A stretch of DNA of 64,000 nt from Streptomyces sp. A1277 (GTDB lineage: Bacteria; Actinomycetota; Actinomycetes; Streptomycetales; Streptomycetaceae): positions 124,001-188,000 of the forward strand of contig NZ_SSBI01000003.1 of assembly GCF_004795015.1 (NCBI RefSeq). Reading direction: 5' to 3'. Below, piece by piece: positions 45,992 through 56,149 of this stretch. Below the pieces are notes generated by a model. It had not been told where the DNA came from. It was given only the letters and a program-made list of their open reading frames with translations, and made no database searches. Within the stretch, counting starts at the first letter, position 1, and every line of letters starts with the position of its first letter. A program made the translations under genes and the position numbers.

Positions 45992-48900
45992 ATGCGCACC
46001 GACGCCTGGTCGCCCATGGACGGTCGCCCCGCCCCGCAGGGGATGTACGACCCCCGCAACGAGCACGACGCCTGTGGCGTGGGCTTCGTAGCCACACTGA
46101 CCGGTGTGCCCGGCCACGAGATGGTCGAGCAGGCGCTGACCGTCCTGCGCAACCTCGAACACCGCGGAGCCACCGGGTCCGAACCCGACTCCGGTGACGG
46201 CGCCGGAATCCTGCTCCAGGTGCCGGACGCCTTCCTGCGCACCGAGGTCCCCTTCGCCCTCCCCGACGCCGGAGCCTACGCCGTCGGCATCGCCTTCCTG
46301 CCCGCCGACGACTCCGCCGCGGCCGTCGCCGCCCTGGAACGGATCGCCGGCGAGGAGGGTCTGAACGTCCTCGGCTGGCGCGAGGTCCCGGTCACCCCCG
46401 GCATCCTCGGCAACGGCGCCCGCGCCACCATGCCCGAGTTCCGCCAGCTGTTCGTCACGGACGGCCAGAGCACCGGCATCGCCCTGGACCGCAAGGCATT
46501 CCTGCTGCGCAAGCGCGCCGAGCGCGAGGCCGGGGTCTACTTCCCGTCGCTCTCCGCCCGCACGATCGTGTACAAGGGGATGCTCACCACCGGGCAACTG
46601 GAACCCTTCTTCCCGGACCTCTCCGACCCCCGCTTCGCCACCGCGGTCGCACTGGTCCACTCGCGCTTCTCGACCAACACCTTCCCGAGCTGGCCGCTCG
46701 CACACCCGTACCGCTTCGTCGCGCACAACGGCGAGATCAACACGGTCAAGGGCAACCGCAACTGGATGAAGGCCCGCGAGTCCCAGCTCGCCTCCGGCCT
46801 CTTCGGCGACGCGCCGCTCGACCGGATCTTCCCCGTCTGCACCCCCGACGCTTCCGACTCCGCCTCCTTCGACGAGGTCCTGGAGCTGCTCCACCTCGGC
46901 GGCCGCTCGCTGCCGCACTCGGTGCTGATGATGGTCCCCGAGGCGTGGGAGAACCACGACTCGATGGACCCGGCCCGCCGCGCCTTCTACCAGTACCACT
47001 CCGCGATGATGGAGCCCTGGGACGGCCCGGCCTGCGTCACCTTCACCGACGGCGTCCAGGTCGGCGCGGTCCTCGACCGCAACGGCCTGCGCCCCGGCCG
47101 CTACTGGGTCACCGACGACGGCCTCGTCGTCCTCTCCTCCGAGGTCGGCGTCCTGGACATCGACCCCGCCAAGGTCGTCCGCAAGGGCCGCCTGCAGCCC
47201 GGCCGGATGTTCCTCGTGGACACCGCCGAGCACCGCATCATCGAGGACGACGAGATCAAGGCGTCCCTCGCCGCCGAGCACCCCTACCAGGAGTGGCTGG
47301 AGACCGGCGAGATCGAGCTGGAGGACCTCCCCGAGCGGGAGCACATCGTCCACACGCACGCCTCCGTCACCCGCCGCCAGCAGACCTTCGGCTACACCGA
47401 GGAAGAGCTGCGCGTCATCCTCGCCCCGATGGCCCGCACCGCCGGCGAGCCGCTCGGCTCCATGGGCACCGACTCGCCCATCGCCGCGCTCTCGGCCCGC
47501 CCCCGGCTGCTCTTCGACTACTTCACCCAGTTGTTCGCGCAGGTCACCAACCCGCCGCTGGACGCCATCCGCGAGGAGCTCGTCACCTCGCTGCGCTCCA
47601 CGCTGGGCCCCTCGGGCAACCTCCTGGAGCCGAACTCCGCCTCCTGCCGCAGCGTCGCGCTCCCCTTCCCGGTGATCGACAACGACGAGCTGGCCAAGCT
47701 CATACACATCAACGCCGACGGCGACATGCCGGGCATGAAGGCCGCCACGCTCTCCGGCCTCTACCGGGTGGGCGGCGGCGGCGAGGCGCTGGCCGCGCGG
47801 ATCGAGGAGATCTGCACCGAGGTCGACGCCGCCATCGAGGACGGCGCCCGCCTGATCGTCCTGTCCGACCGGCACTCCGACGCCGAGCACGCGCCGATCC
47901 CCTCGCTGCTGCTCACCTCGGCCGTCCACCACCACCTCATCCGCACCAAGCAGCGCACCCAGGTGGGCCTGCTGGTCGAGGCCGGTGACGTCCGCGAGGT
48001 CCACCACGTCGCGCTCCTGATCGGCTACGGCGCCGCCGCGGTCAACCCGTACCTGGCCATGGAGTCCGTCGAGGACCTGGTCCGCGCCGGCACCTTCATC
48101 GAGGGCATCGAGGCCGAGCAGGCCATCCGCAACCTCATCCACGCCCTGGGCAAGGGCGTCCTGAAGGTCATGTCCAAGATGGGCATCTCCACCGTCGCCT
48201 CCTACCGGGGCGCCCAGGTCTTCGAGGCCGTCGGCCTCGACCAGGCATTCGTGGACCGCTACTTCAACGGCACCGCCACCAAGATCGGCGGCGCCGGGCT
48301 CGACGTCATCGCCAAGGAGGTCGCCGCCCGGCACACCAAGGGCTACCCCGCCTCCGGCATCTCCGCCTCGCACCGCGCGCTGGAGATCGGCGGCGAGTAC
48401 CAGTGGCGCCGCGAGGGCGAGCCGCACCTGTTCGACCCGGAGACGGTCTTCCGCCTCCAGCACGCCACCCGCAACCGCCGGTACGACATCTTCAAGAAGT
48501 ACACGGACCGGGTGAACGAGCAGTCCGAGCGGCTGATGACGCTGCGCGGCCTGTTCGGCTTCACGTCGGACCGCCCCTCGATCGACATCGACGAGGTCGA
48601 GTCCGTCGCGGACATCGTCAAGCGCTTCTCCACCGGCGCCATGTCCTACGGCTCCATCTCGCGCGAGGCGCACGAGACCCTCGCCATCGCCATGAACCAG
48701 CTGGGCGGCAAGTCCAACACCGGCGAGGGCGGCGAGGACGCCGACCGCCTCTACGACCCGGCCCGCCGCTCGTCCATCAAGCAGGTCGCCTCCGGCCGCT
48801 TCGGTGTCACCAGCGAGTACCTGGTCAACGCGGACGACATCCAGATCAAGATGGCCCAGGGCGCCAAGCCCGGCGAGGGCGGCCAGCTGCCCGGCCACAA

Positions 48901-50551
48901 GGTCTACCCCTGGGTCGCCAGGACCCGGCACTCCACCCCGGGCGTCGGCCTCATCTCCCCGCCCCCGCACCACGACATCTACTCCATCGAGGACCTGGCT
49001 CAGCTGATCCACGACCTCAAGAACGCCAACCCGGCGGCCCGCATCCACGTGAAGCTGGTCTCCGAGGTCGGCGTCGGCACGGTCGCCGCCGGTGTCTCCA
49101 AGGCCCACGCGGACGTCGTCCTCATCTCCGGCCACGACGGCGGCACGGGCGCCTCCCCGCTCACCTCGCTCAAGCACGCGGGCGGCCCCTGGGAGCTGGG
49201 CCTCGCCGAGACCCAGCAGACCCTGCTGCTCAACGGCCTGCGCGACCGCATCGTCGTGCAGACCGACGGCCAGCTCAAGACCGGCCGCGACGTCGTCATC
49301 GCCGCACTGCTGGGCGCCGAGGAGTTCGGTTTCGCGACCGCGCCGCTCGTCGTCTCCGGCTGCGTCATGATGCGCGTCTGCCACCTCGACACCTGCCCGG
49401 TCGGCATCGCCACCCAGAACCCCGTCCTGCGCGACCGGTTCTCCGGCAAGGCCGAGTACGTCGTCAACTTCTTCGAGTTCATCGCCCAGGAGGTCCGCGA
49501 ACTCCTCGCCGAGCTCGGCTTCCGCACGATCGAGGAGGCCGTCGGCCACGCCGAGCTGCTCGACACCGACCGGGCCATCACGCACTGGAAGGCGCAGGGC
49601 CTGGACCTCGCCCCGCTGTTCTACGTCCCCGAACTGCCCGAAGGCGCGGTCCGGCACCGGAACACCGAGCAGGACCACGGCCTGGTCAAGGCGCTCGACA
49701 ACGAGCTGATCAAGCTCGCAGCCGACGCCCTCAAGGCCGACAGCCCCGAGGCCGCTCAGCCGGTCCGCGCGCAGATCGCCGTCCGCAACATCAACCGGAC
49801 GGTCGGCACCATGCTCGGCCACGAGGTGACGAAGAAGTTCGGCGGCGCGGGCCTGCCCCAGGACACCATCGACATCACCTTCACCGGCTCCGCCGGCCAG
49901 TCCTTCGGCGCCTTCCTGCCGAGCGGCGTCACCTTGCGGCTGGAGGGCGACGCCAACGACTACGTCGGCAAGGGCCTGTCCGGCGGCCGCGTCATCGTCC
50001 GCCCGGACCGCGGCGCCGACCACCTCGCCGAGTACTCCACCATCGCGGGCAACACCATCGCCTACGGCGCCACCGGCGGCGAACTGTTCCTGCGCGGCCG
50101 CACCGGTGAGCGGTTCTGCGTCCGCAACTCCGGCGCCACCGTCGTCTCCGAAGGCGTGGGCGACCACGGCTGCGAGTACATGACCGGCGGCCACGCCGTC
50201 GTGCTCGGCGAGACCGGACGCAACTTCGCGGCCGGCATGTCCGGCGGCGTCGCCTACGTCGTCGACCTGAACCGCGACAACGTCAACGCCGGCAACCTCG
50301 GCGCCGTCGAGGAGCTCACCGACGCCGACAAGCAGTGGCTGCACGACGTCGTGCGCCGCCACCAGGAGGAGACCGCCTCCACCGTCGCCGGGAAGCTCCT
50401 CGCCGAGTGGGACACCGCGGTGGCCCGCTTCAGCAAGATCATCCCGTCCACCTACAAGGCAGTGCTCGCCGCCAAGGACGCCGCTGAGCTCGCCGGTCTC
50501 TCCGAGCAGGAGACCACCGAGAAGATGATGGAGGCGGCGACCAATGGCTGA
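45992..50551 (+). CDS. gltB: Glutamate synthase, large subunit
   Basis: GltB makes glutamate from 2-oxoglutarate and glutamine ammonia. The 1519-aa protein has a 27-residue propeptide ending NEHDA before the nucleophile Cys28 (ACGVGF), which must be exposed by processing. The amidotransferase domain is followed by the central domain, the FMN-binding TIM barrel with [19 protein letters not shown], the 3Fe-4S site with [16 protein letters not shown] near residue 1124, and the C-terminal beta-helix rich in GGR and GYGA motifs. GGAGAG lies just upstream of the ATG. Its stop overlaps gltD by 8 bases. Confidence 0.98.
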   Translation: MRTDAWSPMDGRPAPQGMYDPRNEHDACGVGFVATLTGVPGHEMVEQALTVLRNLEHRGATGSEPDSGDGAGILLQVPDAFLRTEVPFALPDAGAYAVGIAFLPADDSAAAVAALERIAGEEGLNVLGWREVPVTPGILGNGARATMPEFRQLFVTDGQSTGIALDRKAFLLRKRAEREAGVYFPSLSARTIVYKGMLTTGQLEPFFPDLSDPRFATAVALVHSRFSTNTFPSWPLAHPYRFVAHNGEINTVKGNRNWMKARESQLASGLFGDAPLDRIFPVCTPDASDSASFDEVLELLHLGGRSLPHSVLMMVPEAWENHDSMDPARRAFYQYHSAMMEPWDGPACVTFTDGVQVGAVLDRNGLRPGRYWVTDDGLVVLSSEVGVLDIDPAKVVRKGRLQPGRMFLVDTAEHRIIEDDEIKASLAAEHPYQEWLETGEIELEDLPEREHIVHTHASVTRRQQTFGYTEEELRVILAPMARTAGEPLGSMGTDSPIAALSARPRLLFDYFTQLFAQVTNPPLDAIREELVTSLRSTLGPSGNLLEPNSASCRSVALPFPVIDNDELAKLIHINADGDMPGMKAATLSGLYRVGGGGEALAARIEEICTEVDAAIEDGARLIVLSDRHSDAEHAPIPSLLLTSAVHHHLIRTKQRTQVGLLVEAGDVREVHHVALLIGYGAAAVNPYLAMESVEDLVRAGTFIEGIEAEQAIRNLIHALGKGVLKVMSKMGISTVASYRGAQVFEAVGLDQAFVDRYFNGTATKIGGAGLDVIAKEVAARHTKGYPASGISASHRALEIGGEYQWRREGEPHLFDPETVFRLQHATRNRRYDIFKKYTDRVNEQSERLMTLRGLFGFTSDRPSIDIDEVESVADIVKRFSTGAMSYGSISREAHETLAIAMNQLGGKSNTGEGGEDADRLYDPARRSSIKQVASGRFGVTSEYLVNADDIQIKMAQGAKPGEGGQLPGHKVYPWVARTRHSTPGVGLISPPPHHDIYSIEDLAQLIHDLKNANPAARIHVKLVSEVGVGTVAAGVSKAHADVVLISGHDGGTGASPLTSLKHAGGPWELGLAETQQTLLLNGLRDRIVVQTDGQLKTGRDVVIAALLGAEEFGFATAPLVVSGCVMMRVCHLDTCPVGIATQNPVLRDRFSGKAEYVVNFFEFIAQEVRELLAELGFRTIEEAVGHAELLDTDRAITHWKAQGLDLAPLFYVPELPEGAVRHRNTEQDHGLVKALDNELIKLAADALKADSPEAAQPVRAQIAVRNINRTVGTMLGHEVTKKFGGAGLPQDTIDITFTGSAGQSFGAFLPSGVTLRLEGDANDYVGKGLSGGRVIVRPDRGADHLAEYSTIAGNTIAYGATGGELFLRGRTGERFCVRNSGATVVSEGVGDHGCEYMTGGHAVVLGETGRNFAAGMSGGVAYVVDLNRDNVNAGNLGAVEELTDADKQWLHDVVRRHQEETASTVAGKLLAEWDTAVARFSKIIPSTYKAVLAAKDAAELAGLSEQETTEKMMEAATNG

Positions 50552-52004
50552 CCCCAAGGGCTTCCTGACCACCGGCCGCGAGGTCGCCGAGACCCGCCCG
50601 GTGGGCGAGCGCGTCAAGGACTGGAACGAGGTCTACGTTCCCGGCTCGCTGCTCCCGGTCATCAGCAAGCAGGCCGGCCGCTGCATGGACTGCGGCATCC
50701 CGTTCTGCCACAACGGCTGCCCGCTCGGAAACCTCATCCCCGAGTGGAACGACTACGCCTACCGCGAGGACTGGGCCGCCGCCTCCGAGCGGCTGCACGC
50801 CACGAACAACTTCCCGGAGTTCACCGGGCGGCTGTGTCCGGCCCCCTGCGAGTCGGCGTGCGTGCTCGGCATCAACCAGCCGGCCGTCACCATCAAGAAC
50901 GTCGAGGTCTCGATCATCGACAAGGCGTGGGGCAACGGCGACGTCACCCCGCAGCCGCCCGAGCGCCTCTCCGGCAAGACCGTGGCCGTCATCGGCTCGG
51001 GCCCGGCCGGCCTCGCCGCCGCCCAGCAGCTGACCCGGGCCGGCCACACGGTCGCCGTCTACGAGCGCGCGGACCGCATCGGGGGCCTCCTCCGATACGG
51101 CATCCCCGAGTTCAAGATGGAGAAGTCGCACATCAACCGCCGCATCGAGCAGATGCGCGCGGAGGGCACCAAGTTCCGCACCGAGACCGAGATCGGCCGG
51201 GACATCGACGCCGCGAAGCTGCGCCGCCGCTACGACGCCGTGGTCATCGCCGCCGGCGCCACCGTCTCGCGCGACCTGCCGGTCCCGGGCCGTGAGCTGA
51301 ACGGCATCCACTTCGCGATGGAGTACCTGCCGCTCGCCAACAAGGTGCAGGAGGGCGACCTGACGGTCTCCCCGATCACCGCCGGGGGCAAGCACGTCGT
51401 CGTCATCGGCGGCGGCGACACCGGCGCCGACTGCGTCGGCACCGCGCACCGCCAGGGCGCCCTGTCCGTCACCCAGCTGGAGATCATGCCCCGGCCGGGC
51501 GAGGAGCGGAACGCCAACCAGCCCTGGCCGACCTTCCCCATGCTCTACAAGGTCACCTCCGCGCACGAGGAGGGCGGCGAGAGGGTCTACTCCGTCTCGA
51601 CGACCCGCTTCGAGGGCGACGAGAACGGCAACGTCCAGGCCCTCCACCTGGTCGAGGTGGAATTCAAGGACGGTAAGCTGGAGCAGAAGCCCGGCACCGA
51701 GCGGACCATCCCCGCGCAGCTGGTCACGCTCGCGATGGGCTTCACCGGCACCGACCAGGCCAACGGCCTGGTCAAGCAGTTCGGTCTGGAGCTCGACGCA
51801 CGGGGCAACATCGCCCGTGACGAGGACTACGCCACCAACGTCGACGGCGTCTTCGTCGCCGGAGACGCGGGCCGCGGCCAGTCCCTCATCGTGTGGGCCA
51901 TCGCCGAGGGCCGCTCCGCGGCACGCGGCGTGGACCGCTTCCTGACCGGAGCCAGCGAACTGCCGGCCCCGATCCGCCCGACGGACCGTTCCCTGATGGT
52001 CTGA
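50544..52004 (+). CDS. gltD: Glutamate synthase, small subunit
   Basis: GltD passes electrons from NADPH to GltB through FAD and two 4Fe-4S clusters. The 486-aa protein has the N-terminal Cys clusters [17 protein letters not shown] and [12 protein letters not shown], the FAD loop [13 protein letters not shown] near residue 150 and the NADPH loop [13 protein letters not shown] near 290. The ATG lies 8 bases inside the gltB end with GGAGG upstream, so the subunits are translationally coupled. A long hairpin 45 bases after the stop ends the operon. Confidence 0.98.
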   Translation: MADPKGFLTTGREVAETRPVGERVKDWNEVYVPGSLLPVISKQAGRCMDCGIPFCHNGCPLGNLIPEWNDYAYREDWAAASERLHATNNFPEFTGRLCPAPCESACVLGINQPAVTIKNVEVSIIDKAWGNGDVTPQPPERLSGKTVAVIGSGPAGLAAAQQLTRAGHTVAVYERADRIGGLLRYGIPEFKMEKSHINRRIEQMRAEGTKFRTETEIGRDIDAAKLRRRYDAVVIAAGATVSRDLPVPGRELNGIHFAMEYLPLANKVQEGDLTVSPITAGGKHVVVIGGGDTGADCVGTAHRQGALSVTQLEIMPRPGEERNANQPWPTFPMLYKVTSAHEEGGERVYSVSTTRFEGDENGNVQALHLVEVEFKDGKLEQKPGTERTIPAQLVTLAMGFTGTDQANGLVKQFGLELDARGNIARDEDYATNVDGVFVAGDAGRGQSLIVWAIAEGRSAARGVDRFLTGASELPAPIRPTDRSLMV

Positions 52005-52048
52005 CACGGCACACAGACGTCCCGTACAACGGCGTACGGAACTGAACG

Positions 52049-52090
52049 CGGCGCCTGCCCGTCCCCGACCGGACGATTCGGCAGGCGCCG
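52049..52090. terminator. gltBD terminator, bidirectional
   Basis: Outer arms cggcgcctgcc and its inverse enclose a second small hairpin, cgtcc/ggacg. It lies between convergent gltD and the permease gene. Confidence 0.82.
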
Positions 52091-52120
52091 TGGCGCGTCC
52101 GGGGCAGGTCCCGCCCGGCC

Positions 52121-53341
52121 TCAGACGGTCAGGGCCAGCGCGCAGGTGGCGGCGCCCGTCGCCCCCACCGCCAGCACCAGACCGGTCAGCACGAACCGCC
52201 GTACGCCGATGCGCGTCCCCTGCCACCGGCACCGCTCGAACCACAGCAGCGTCGCCAGCGACCCCCACGGCGTGACCAGCGGGCCCGCGTTGACCCCGAT
52301 CAGCAGGGCGAGCAGCTGGTGGTGGTTGCCCGCCGGGACGACCGCCTCGCCCGCCACGTACGCCGGAAGGTTGTTCAGTACGTTGGCGAGCCCGGCGCCC
52401 ACCCCGGCGGTGCGCAGCATGCCCGCGAGGCCGTTGTCCGAGCCGAGCGCCCGCACCAGCAGCTCGTGCAGCCCGTGCGCGTCGACCGTCTCCACGACCA
52501 GGAACATCCCCGGCACCAGGACCAGCAGCCGCCACGGCACCAGCGACAGCCGCAGCTCCTCGCGGCGCCGCACCGCGTAGGCCGCCACCACGACCGCCAT
52601 CGCCACCAGCGAGGCCGCCCACAGCGGCACGTCCACGACCAGGATCGCCAGCAGGAACCCGGCGCACGCCACCGAGCAGACGCCCAGCAGCACCCGGTCG
52701 TCGGGGGAGGGCACCGGCGGCGGGGTGTACGTGTCGGCGCCCCGCCGGCCGCGGCGCCAGTAGAACACCCACAGGCACAGCGCCGTCATCCCGATCGCGG
52801 CCAGCTGCGGCAGCCACATCACGGCCGCGAGCCCGGTGGGCGTCAGCGCCACCCGGTCCGCCGCCAGCAGGTTGGTCAGGTTCGACACCGGCAGCAGCAG
52901 GCTCGCGGTGTTGGCCAGCCACACCGTCGTCATCGCGAGCGGCACCGCCGCGATGCCCACCCGGCCGGCCAGCGCCAGCATCACCGGCGTGAGCAGGACG
53001 GCCGTGGTGTCCAGGTTCAGGGTGATCGTGGTCAGCGAGGCGAAGCCCACGCACAGCCCGAACAGCAGCGGATAGCGGCCCCGGCCCGCCCGGGCCACCC
53101 AGGCCGCGACCACGTCGAAGACCTGGGCCCGGCCCGCCAGCTCGGCCAGCACGATCACGGTGGCCAGGAACGCCAGCAGGGGCCCGATGCGCCGCATCTG
53201 GTCCTGCGCCGGACCGGCGGGCAGCAGCCCGGTCGCCGCGGCGATCACACCGGCCAGGAGCAGCCCGCCGGCCAGCCAGTCCAGGGGATGCGGCCGCCGC
53301 ACCAGGGCGCGCGGAGACAGCGTGGAGTGATCGTTCCGCAT
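52121..53341 (-). CDS. ArsB/SLC13-like membrane permease
   Basis: The 406-aa protein has about ten membrane segments in two related halves. The pattern resembles the ion transporter superfamily: TITLNLDTTAVLLTPVMLAL and NTASLLLPVSNLTNLLA in the first half, VLNNLPAYVAGEA and GVNAGPLVTPWGSLATLLW in the second. These resemble ArsB and SLC13 hairpin loops. Arsenite or a carboxylate could be the substrate; no arsR, arsC or sensor lies nearby to support arsenic. The ATG is at 53341, 35 bases after the rhomboid stop, so the two are probably co-transcribed. Confidence 0.83.
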   Translation of the reverse strand: MRNDHSTLSPRALVRRPHPLDWLAGGLLLAGVIAAATGLLPAGPAQDQMRRIGPLLAFLATVIVLAELAGRAQVFDVVAAWVARAGRGRYPLLFGLCVGFASLTTITLNLDTTAVLLTPVMLALAGRVGIAAVPLAMTTVWLANTASLLLPVSNLTNLLAADRVALTPTGLAAVMWLPQLAAIGMTALCLWVFYWRRGRRGADTYTPPPVPSPDDRVLLGVCSVACAGFLLAILVVDVPLWAASLVAMAVVVAAYAVRRREELRLSLVPWRLLVLVPGMFLVVETVDAHGLHELLVRALGSDNGLAGMLRTAGVGAGLANVLNNLPAYVAGEAVVPAGNHHQLLALLIGVNAGPLVTPWGSLATLLWFERCRWQGTRIGVRRFVLTGLVLAVGATGAATCALALTV

Positions 53342-53376
53342 GCGGTCATCGTGTCAGACCGGGCACCCGGCTCCGC

Positions 53377-54300
53377 TCAGCCCGTCAGCGCGGACGTCTT
53401 GAGGACCACCAGCAGCACCAGCACCGCCGCCAGCACCACGCACCCGGCCGCCTGCACCGCCGTACGCCGCCCGGCGGGGGCGTACGCGTACACGACCGTC
53501 ACCGCCGCCCCGGTCAGCAGCCCGCCCAGGTGCGCCTGCCAGGAGGTGAACCCCGCCGAGATCAGCATCCAGACCAGGAACACGGCCAGGAAGCGGTTCA
53601 CCGCCCGCATGTCCCGGCCCAGGCGCCGGCTGATCACGTAGAACGCGGCCGCGAGACCGAAGATCGCCCCCGAGGCGCCGACCGTGTCGCCGGACGGCGC
53701 GACCAGGTACACCAGCACCGAACCGCCCAGCGCGGCCAGCAGATACAGGGCGAGGAAGCGGACCCGGCCCAACTGCTCCTCGACCACCCGGCCGAGGTTC
53801 CACAGCGCGTACATGTTGAACACGATGTGCAGCGCCCCGAACGGCACCGACCCGAACGACGAGCCGTCCGGCGGCAGATGGAGGAAGGCCCCGGTCAGCA
53901 GCCGGTACCACTCACCGTCCACCACCCCGAACACGTCGTACCCGGGGTAGCCCCCGTCGACGTACACGTACCGTCCGCCGTCCGGGCCGGACAGCCCGGC
54001 CCCCGCCATCGCGAACCGGTCGACGAGCTCCGGGCGGATCAGCTCCGCCAGGTACGCCAGGACGTTGAGGCCGATCAGTACGTAGGTCACGACCGGCACC
54101 GCGCTGCGGGACACCGCACCGCCGAACGCCGTCCGCGCCTGCCGGACCGAGCGCTGCCCCTCCTTCACGCACTCCACGCACTGATGGCCGACCGCCGCCT
54201 CGCGCATGCAGTCCGGGCAGATGAAGCGCTCGCACCGGACGCAGCTCACGTACGTCTCGTACGAGGGGTGGCGATAGCACGTGGTGACGGCGGCCTCCAT
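53377..54300 (-). CDS. Rhomboid intramembrane protease with N-terminal zinc finger
   Basis: Rhomboids cut membrane proteins within the bilayer. The 307-aa protein begins with a B-box-like zinc finger (residues 8-45) rich in Cys and His: CYRHP, SCVRC, CPDC and CVEC. Then come about seven membrane segments with catalytic Ser210 in GASGAIFG and His257 in AHLGG, and the conserved HIVFNMYALWNLG, in the position of the WR/HxxxN loop. The ATG at 54300 has GGAG about seven bases upstream. Substrates are unknown; the zinc finger may bind a partner in the cytoplasm. Confidence 0.93.
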   Translation of the reverse strand: MEAAVTTCYRHPSYETYVSCVRCERFICPDCMREAAVGHQCVECVKEGQRSVRQARTAFGGAVSRSAVPVVTYVLIGLNVLAYLAELIRPELVDRFAMAGAGLSGPDGGRYVYVDGGYPGYDVFGVVDGEWYRLLTGAFLHLPPDGSSFGSVPFGALHIVFNMYALWNLGRVVEEQLGRVRFLALYLLAALGGSVLVYLVAPSGDTVGASGAIFGLAAAFYVISRRLGRDMRAVNRFLAVFLVWMLISAGFTSWQAHLGGLLTGAAVTVVYAYAPAGRRTAVQAAGCVVLAAVLVLLVVLKTSALTG

Positions 54301-54440
54301 GGCCGGCTCCTTCGTCTGTACGGGGACCAGAGGCCGGTGGGGGCGGCGGCGATCAAGATAGCGAACGCGGCACGGCCGCCCGCATCCGGGCTCCGCGGGC
54401 CGCGACGGCACCCGAACGGGTGGGCCGTGGCCCGTCCCGC

Positions 54441-54471
54441 GGGAAACCCGACAGAGGATGTCGGGTTTCCC
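54441..54471. other. Perfect 13-base inverted repeat before the PPOX gene
   Basis: Arms gggaaacccgaca and tgtcgggtttccc flank a gagga loop and end 16 bases before the ATG at 54488. This could be a repressor operator or an RNA hairpin. It covers the alternative ATG at 54458. Confidence 0.6.
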
Positions 54472-54487
54472 GGGTTCGATCGACGTC

Positions 54488-54994
54488 ATGACTCCGACTT
54501 CCTGGACAGACTTCCGCACCGCCGAGCCGGCCCTCGCCGACACCGTGCGCCGGCGGTTCGAGCGGTACCGCCACCACGTCCTCGCGACGCTCCGCGCGGA
54601 CGGATCGCCCCGGCTCACCGGCCTGGAGGTGGACTTCTGGCGGGACGAGCCGCACCTCGGGATGATGCCGGACTCCCGCAAGGCCCTCGACCTGCGCCGC
54701 GACCCCCGATTCTGCGTGCACGCCAACCCCGGGCCCGACGCCGGGATGGCCGACGGGGACGTCCGGATCTCCGGGCGCGCGGTCGAGGTGACCGATCCGG
54801 ACGTGCTCGCCCGCTTCATCGACGAGAGGAAGCCGCCCGAGCCCTTCCACCTGTTCCGCGTCGAGCCGACCGAGGTGGTGCGCGTCGGCCTGGAGGACGG
54901 CGACACCCTCGTCATCAGCGCCTGGCGGCCCGGCCGGCCGCTGCGCACGATCCGCCGGGGCAACGACGAGGGGACGCTCTCGCAGGACCTCTGA
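54488..54994 (+). CDS. PPOX-family flavin/F420-type protein
   Basis: The 168-aa protein has the split-barrel fold of pyridoxamine-phosphate-oxidase-like proteins: LATLRADGSPRLTGLEVDFW at about 34-53, then SRKALDLRRDPRFCVHANPG and DVRISGRAVEV. Members bind FMN, F420 or heme-breakdown products; the cofactor cannot be read here, but many actinobacterial ones use F420. I chose ATG 54488 because 54458 lies inside a perfect hairpin. No ribosome site is clear. The TetR gene follows after 46 bases on the same strand, so the regulator may control this gene. Confidence 0.85.
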   Translation: MTPTSWTDFRTAEPALADTVRRRFERYRHHVLATLRADGSPRLTGLEVDFWRDEPHLGMMPDSRKALDLRRDPRFCVHANPGPDAGMADGDVRISGRAVEVTDPDVLARFIDERKPPEPFHLFRVEPTEVVRVGLEDGDTLVISAWRPGRPLRTIRRGNDEGTLSQDL

Positions 54995-55040
54995 GGGCGG
55001 CCCCGGCCCGTGGGCCGCGCGGCGGGCGGAGAATGGGCGG

Positions 55041-55652
55041 GTGCCTACCAAGAAGAAGCCCCAGGGGACCCCCTCGCCCGAGCGCCGCGCCGAACTGCTG
55101 GCTACCGCCGCCGAGGTCTTCGCCGCCCAGGGATACAACGCCACGACCGTGCGCAGGATCGCGGACGCGGCCGGGATGCTCGCGGGCAGCCTCTACTACC
55201 ACTTCGATTCCAAGGAATCGATGGTGGACGAGATCCTCTCCACCTTCCTCGACGAGCTCTGGGAGGGGTACGACGCGGTGCTCGAAGCCGGGCTCGGTCC
55301 CCGGGAGACCATCGAGGCGCTGGTCACCGAGTCCTTCCGGGAGATCGACCGGCACCGCGACGCCGTCGCCATCTACCAGAAGGAGGCCCGGCACCTGGCC
55401 GCCCAGCCGAGGTTCCAGTACCTGGACGACTCGCAGCAGAAGTTCGAGAAGGCATGGCTCGGCACCCTGGAGCGCGGCGTCGCCGACGGCACCTTCCGCG
55501 CCGACCTGGACATCCGCCTGACCTACCGGTTCGTCCGCGACACCGTCTGGGTCGCCGCGTCCTGGTACCGGCCCGGCGGGCGGCACAGCCCCGAGGAGAT
55601 CGCCCGCCAGTACCTGTCGATGGTCCTGGACGGAATCGCCCTGCGGCACTGA
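55041..55652 (+). CDS. TetR-family transcriptional regulator
   Basis: The 203-aa repressor has an N-terminal helix-turn-helix (about residues 20-65) with AAEVFAAQGYNATTVRRIAD, then AGSLYYHFDSKESMVDEIL, a pattern close to KstR2- and FadR-like regulators of acyl-CoA genes. The C-terminal ligand domain is all-helical. Its ligand is unknown; a fatty-acyl or steroid thioester is only suggested by the DNA-binding helix. It lies downstream of the PPOX gene, and the inverted repeat at 54441-54471 is a candidate operator for it. Confidence 0.88.
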   Translation: MPTKKKPQGTPSPERRAELLATAAEVFAAQGYNATTVRRIADAAGMLAGSLYYHFDSKESMVDEILSTFLDELWEGYDAVLEAGLGPRETIEALVTESFREIDRHRDAVAIYQKEARHLAAQPRFQYLDDSQQKFEKAWLGTLERGVADGTFRADLDIRLTYRFVRDTVWVAASWYRPGGRHSPEEIARQYLSMVLDGIALRH

Positions 55653-55691
55653 CACGGCCGAGGTCACCCGCCACTCGCCGCCGGATCGTGC

Positions 55692-55861
55692 TAAGCTGGT
55701 CCCGTTGCAGTTTTGGTACCCATGAACTTTATGTGCGCCTGACGGGAATGCTTCGTCAGGCGCTTTATTGTTTTCCGGCTTTCTCCGGATGGGGCTCAAT
55801 GCGGCGACTTGGAATTCGTAAAGTGCGAATTTCCGGCACTGCACCTCCTTAGGAGAATGAC
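55692..55861 (+). promoter_or_regulatory. cspA promoter and long leader
   Basis: A TGcTAAGCT extended -10 element at 55690-55697 predicts a start near 55704 and a leader of about 158 bases. The leader holds a strong hairpin at 55735-55763 followed by T-rich bases, and a second small ccgg stem near 55775-55790. A good AGGAGA ribosome site is at 55851-55856. Long leaders are usual for cold-shock genes. Confidence 0.5.
55735..55763 (+). terminator. Hairpin with T-rich tail upstream of cspA
   Basis: Arms gcgcctgacg and cgtcaggcgc with a 9-base loop are followed by tttattgtttt, the classic intrinsic terminator form, rare in Streptomyces. It could end the TetR transcript or attenuate cspA. Confidence 0.7.
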
Positions 55862-56065
55862 ATGGCTACTGGAACCGTGAAGTGGTTCAACTCTGAAAAG
55901 GGCTTCGGCTTCATCGAGCAGGACGGCGGCGGCGCCGACGTCTTCGCCCACTACTCGAACATCGCCACCTCGGGCTTCCGTGAGCTCCTGGAAGGCCAGA
56001 AGGTCACCTTCGACGTCACGCAGGGCCAGAAGGGCCCGCAGGCGGAGAACATCGTCCCGGCCTAA
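55862..56065 (+). CDS. cspA: Cold-shock protein, CspA family
   Basis: The 67-aa protein is a single cold-shock domain that binds single-stranded RNA and DNA as a chaperone. RNP1 (KGFGFIEQ) and RNP2 (DVFAHYSNI) are intact, and the start [15 protein letters not shown] is typical. Expression may depend on the long leader with its hairpin. A DEAD-box helicase gene follows after 84 bases, separated by a perfect hairpin; both proteins act on RNA structure, so co-regulation is likely. Confidence 0.96.
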   Translation: MATGTVKWFNSEKGFGFIEQDGGGADVFAHYSNIATSGFRELLEGQKVTFDVTQGQKGPQAENIVPA

Positions 56066-56085
56066 TTGCCGGACGCGTACCTCGC

Positions 56086-56122
56086 AGCCGGGGCCCGCAC
56101 CGTGAAGGTGCGGGCCCCGGCT
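56086..56122 (+). terminator. Perfect hairpin between cspA and the helicase gene
   Basis: Sixteen-base perfect arms (agccggggcccgcacc and its inverse) with a 5-base loop lie 20 bases after the cspA stop. It may stop most cspA transcripts and let some continue into the helicase gene. Confidence 0.8.
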
Positions 56123-56149
56123 CGTGCTGTCCCAGGAGGACATCCCGTT

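Noticed and set aside
45923..50617. A 1564-codon open frame antisense to gltB
   Set aside because: Its composition (long runs of Val, Gly, Asp, Leu) is typical of the reverse frame of a high-GC gene, and gltB on the other strand is fully conserved.
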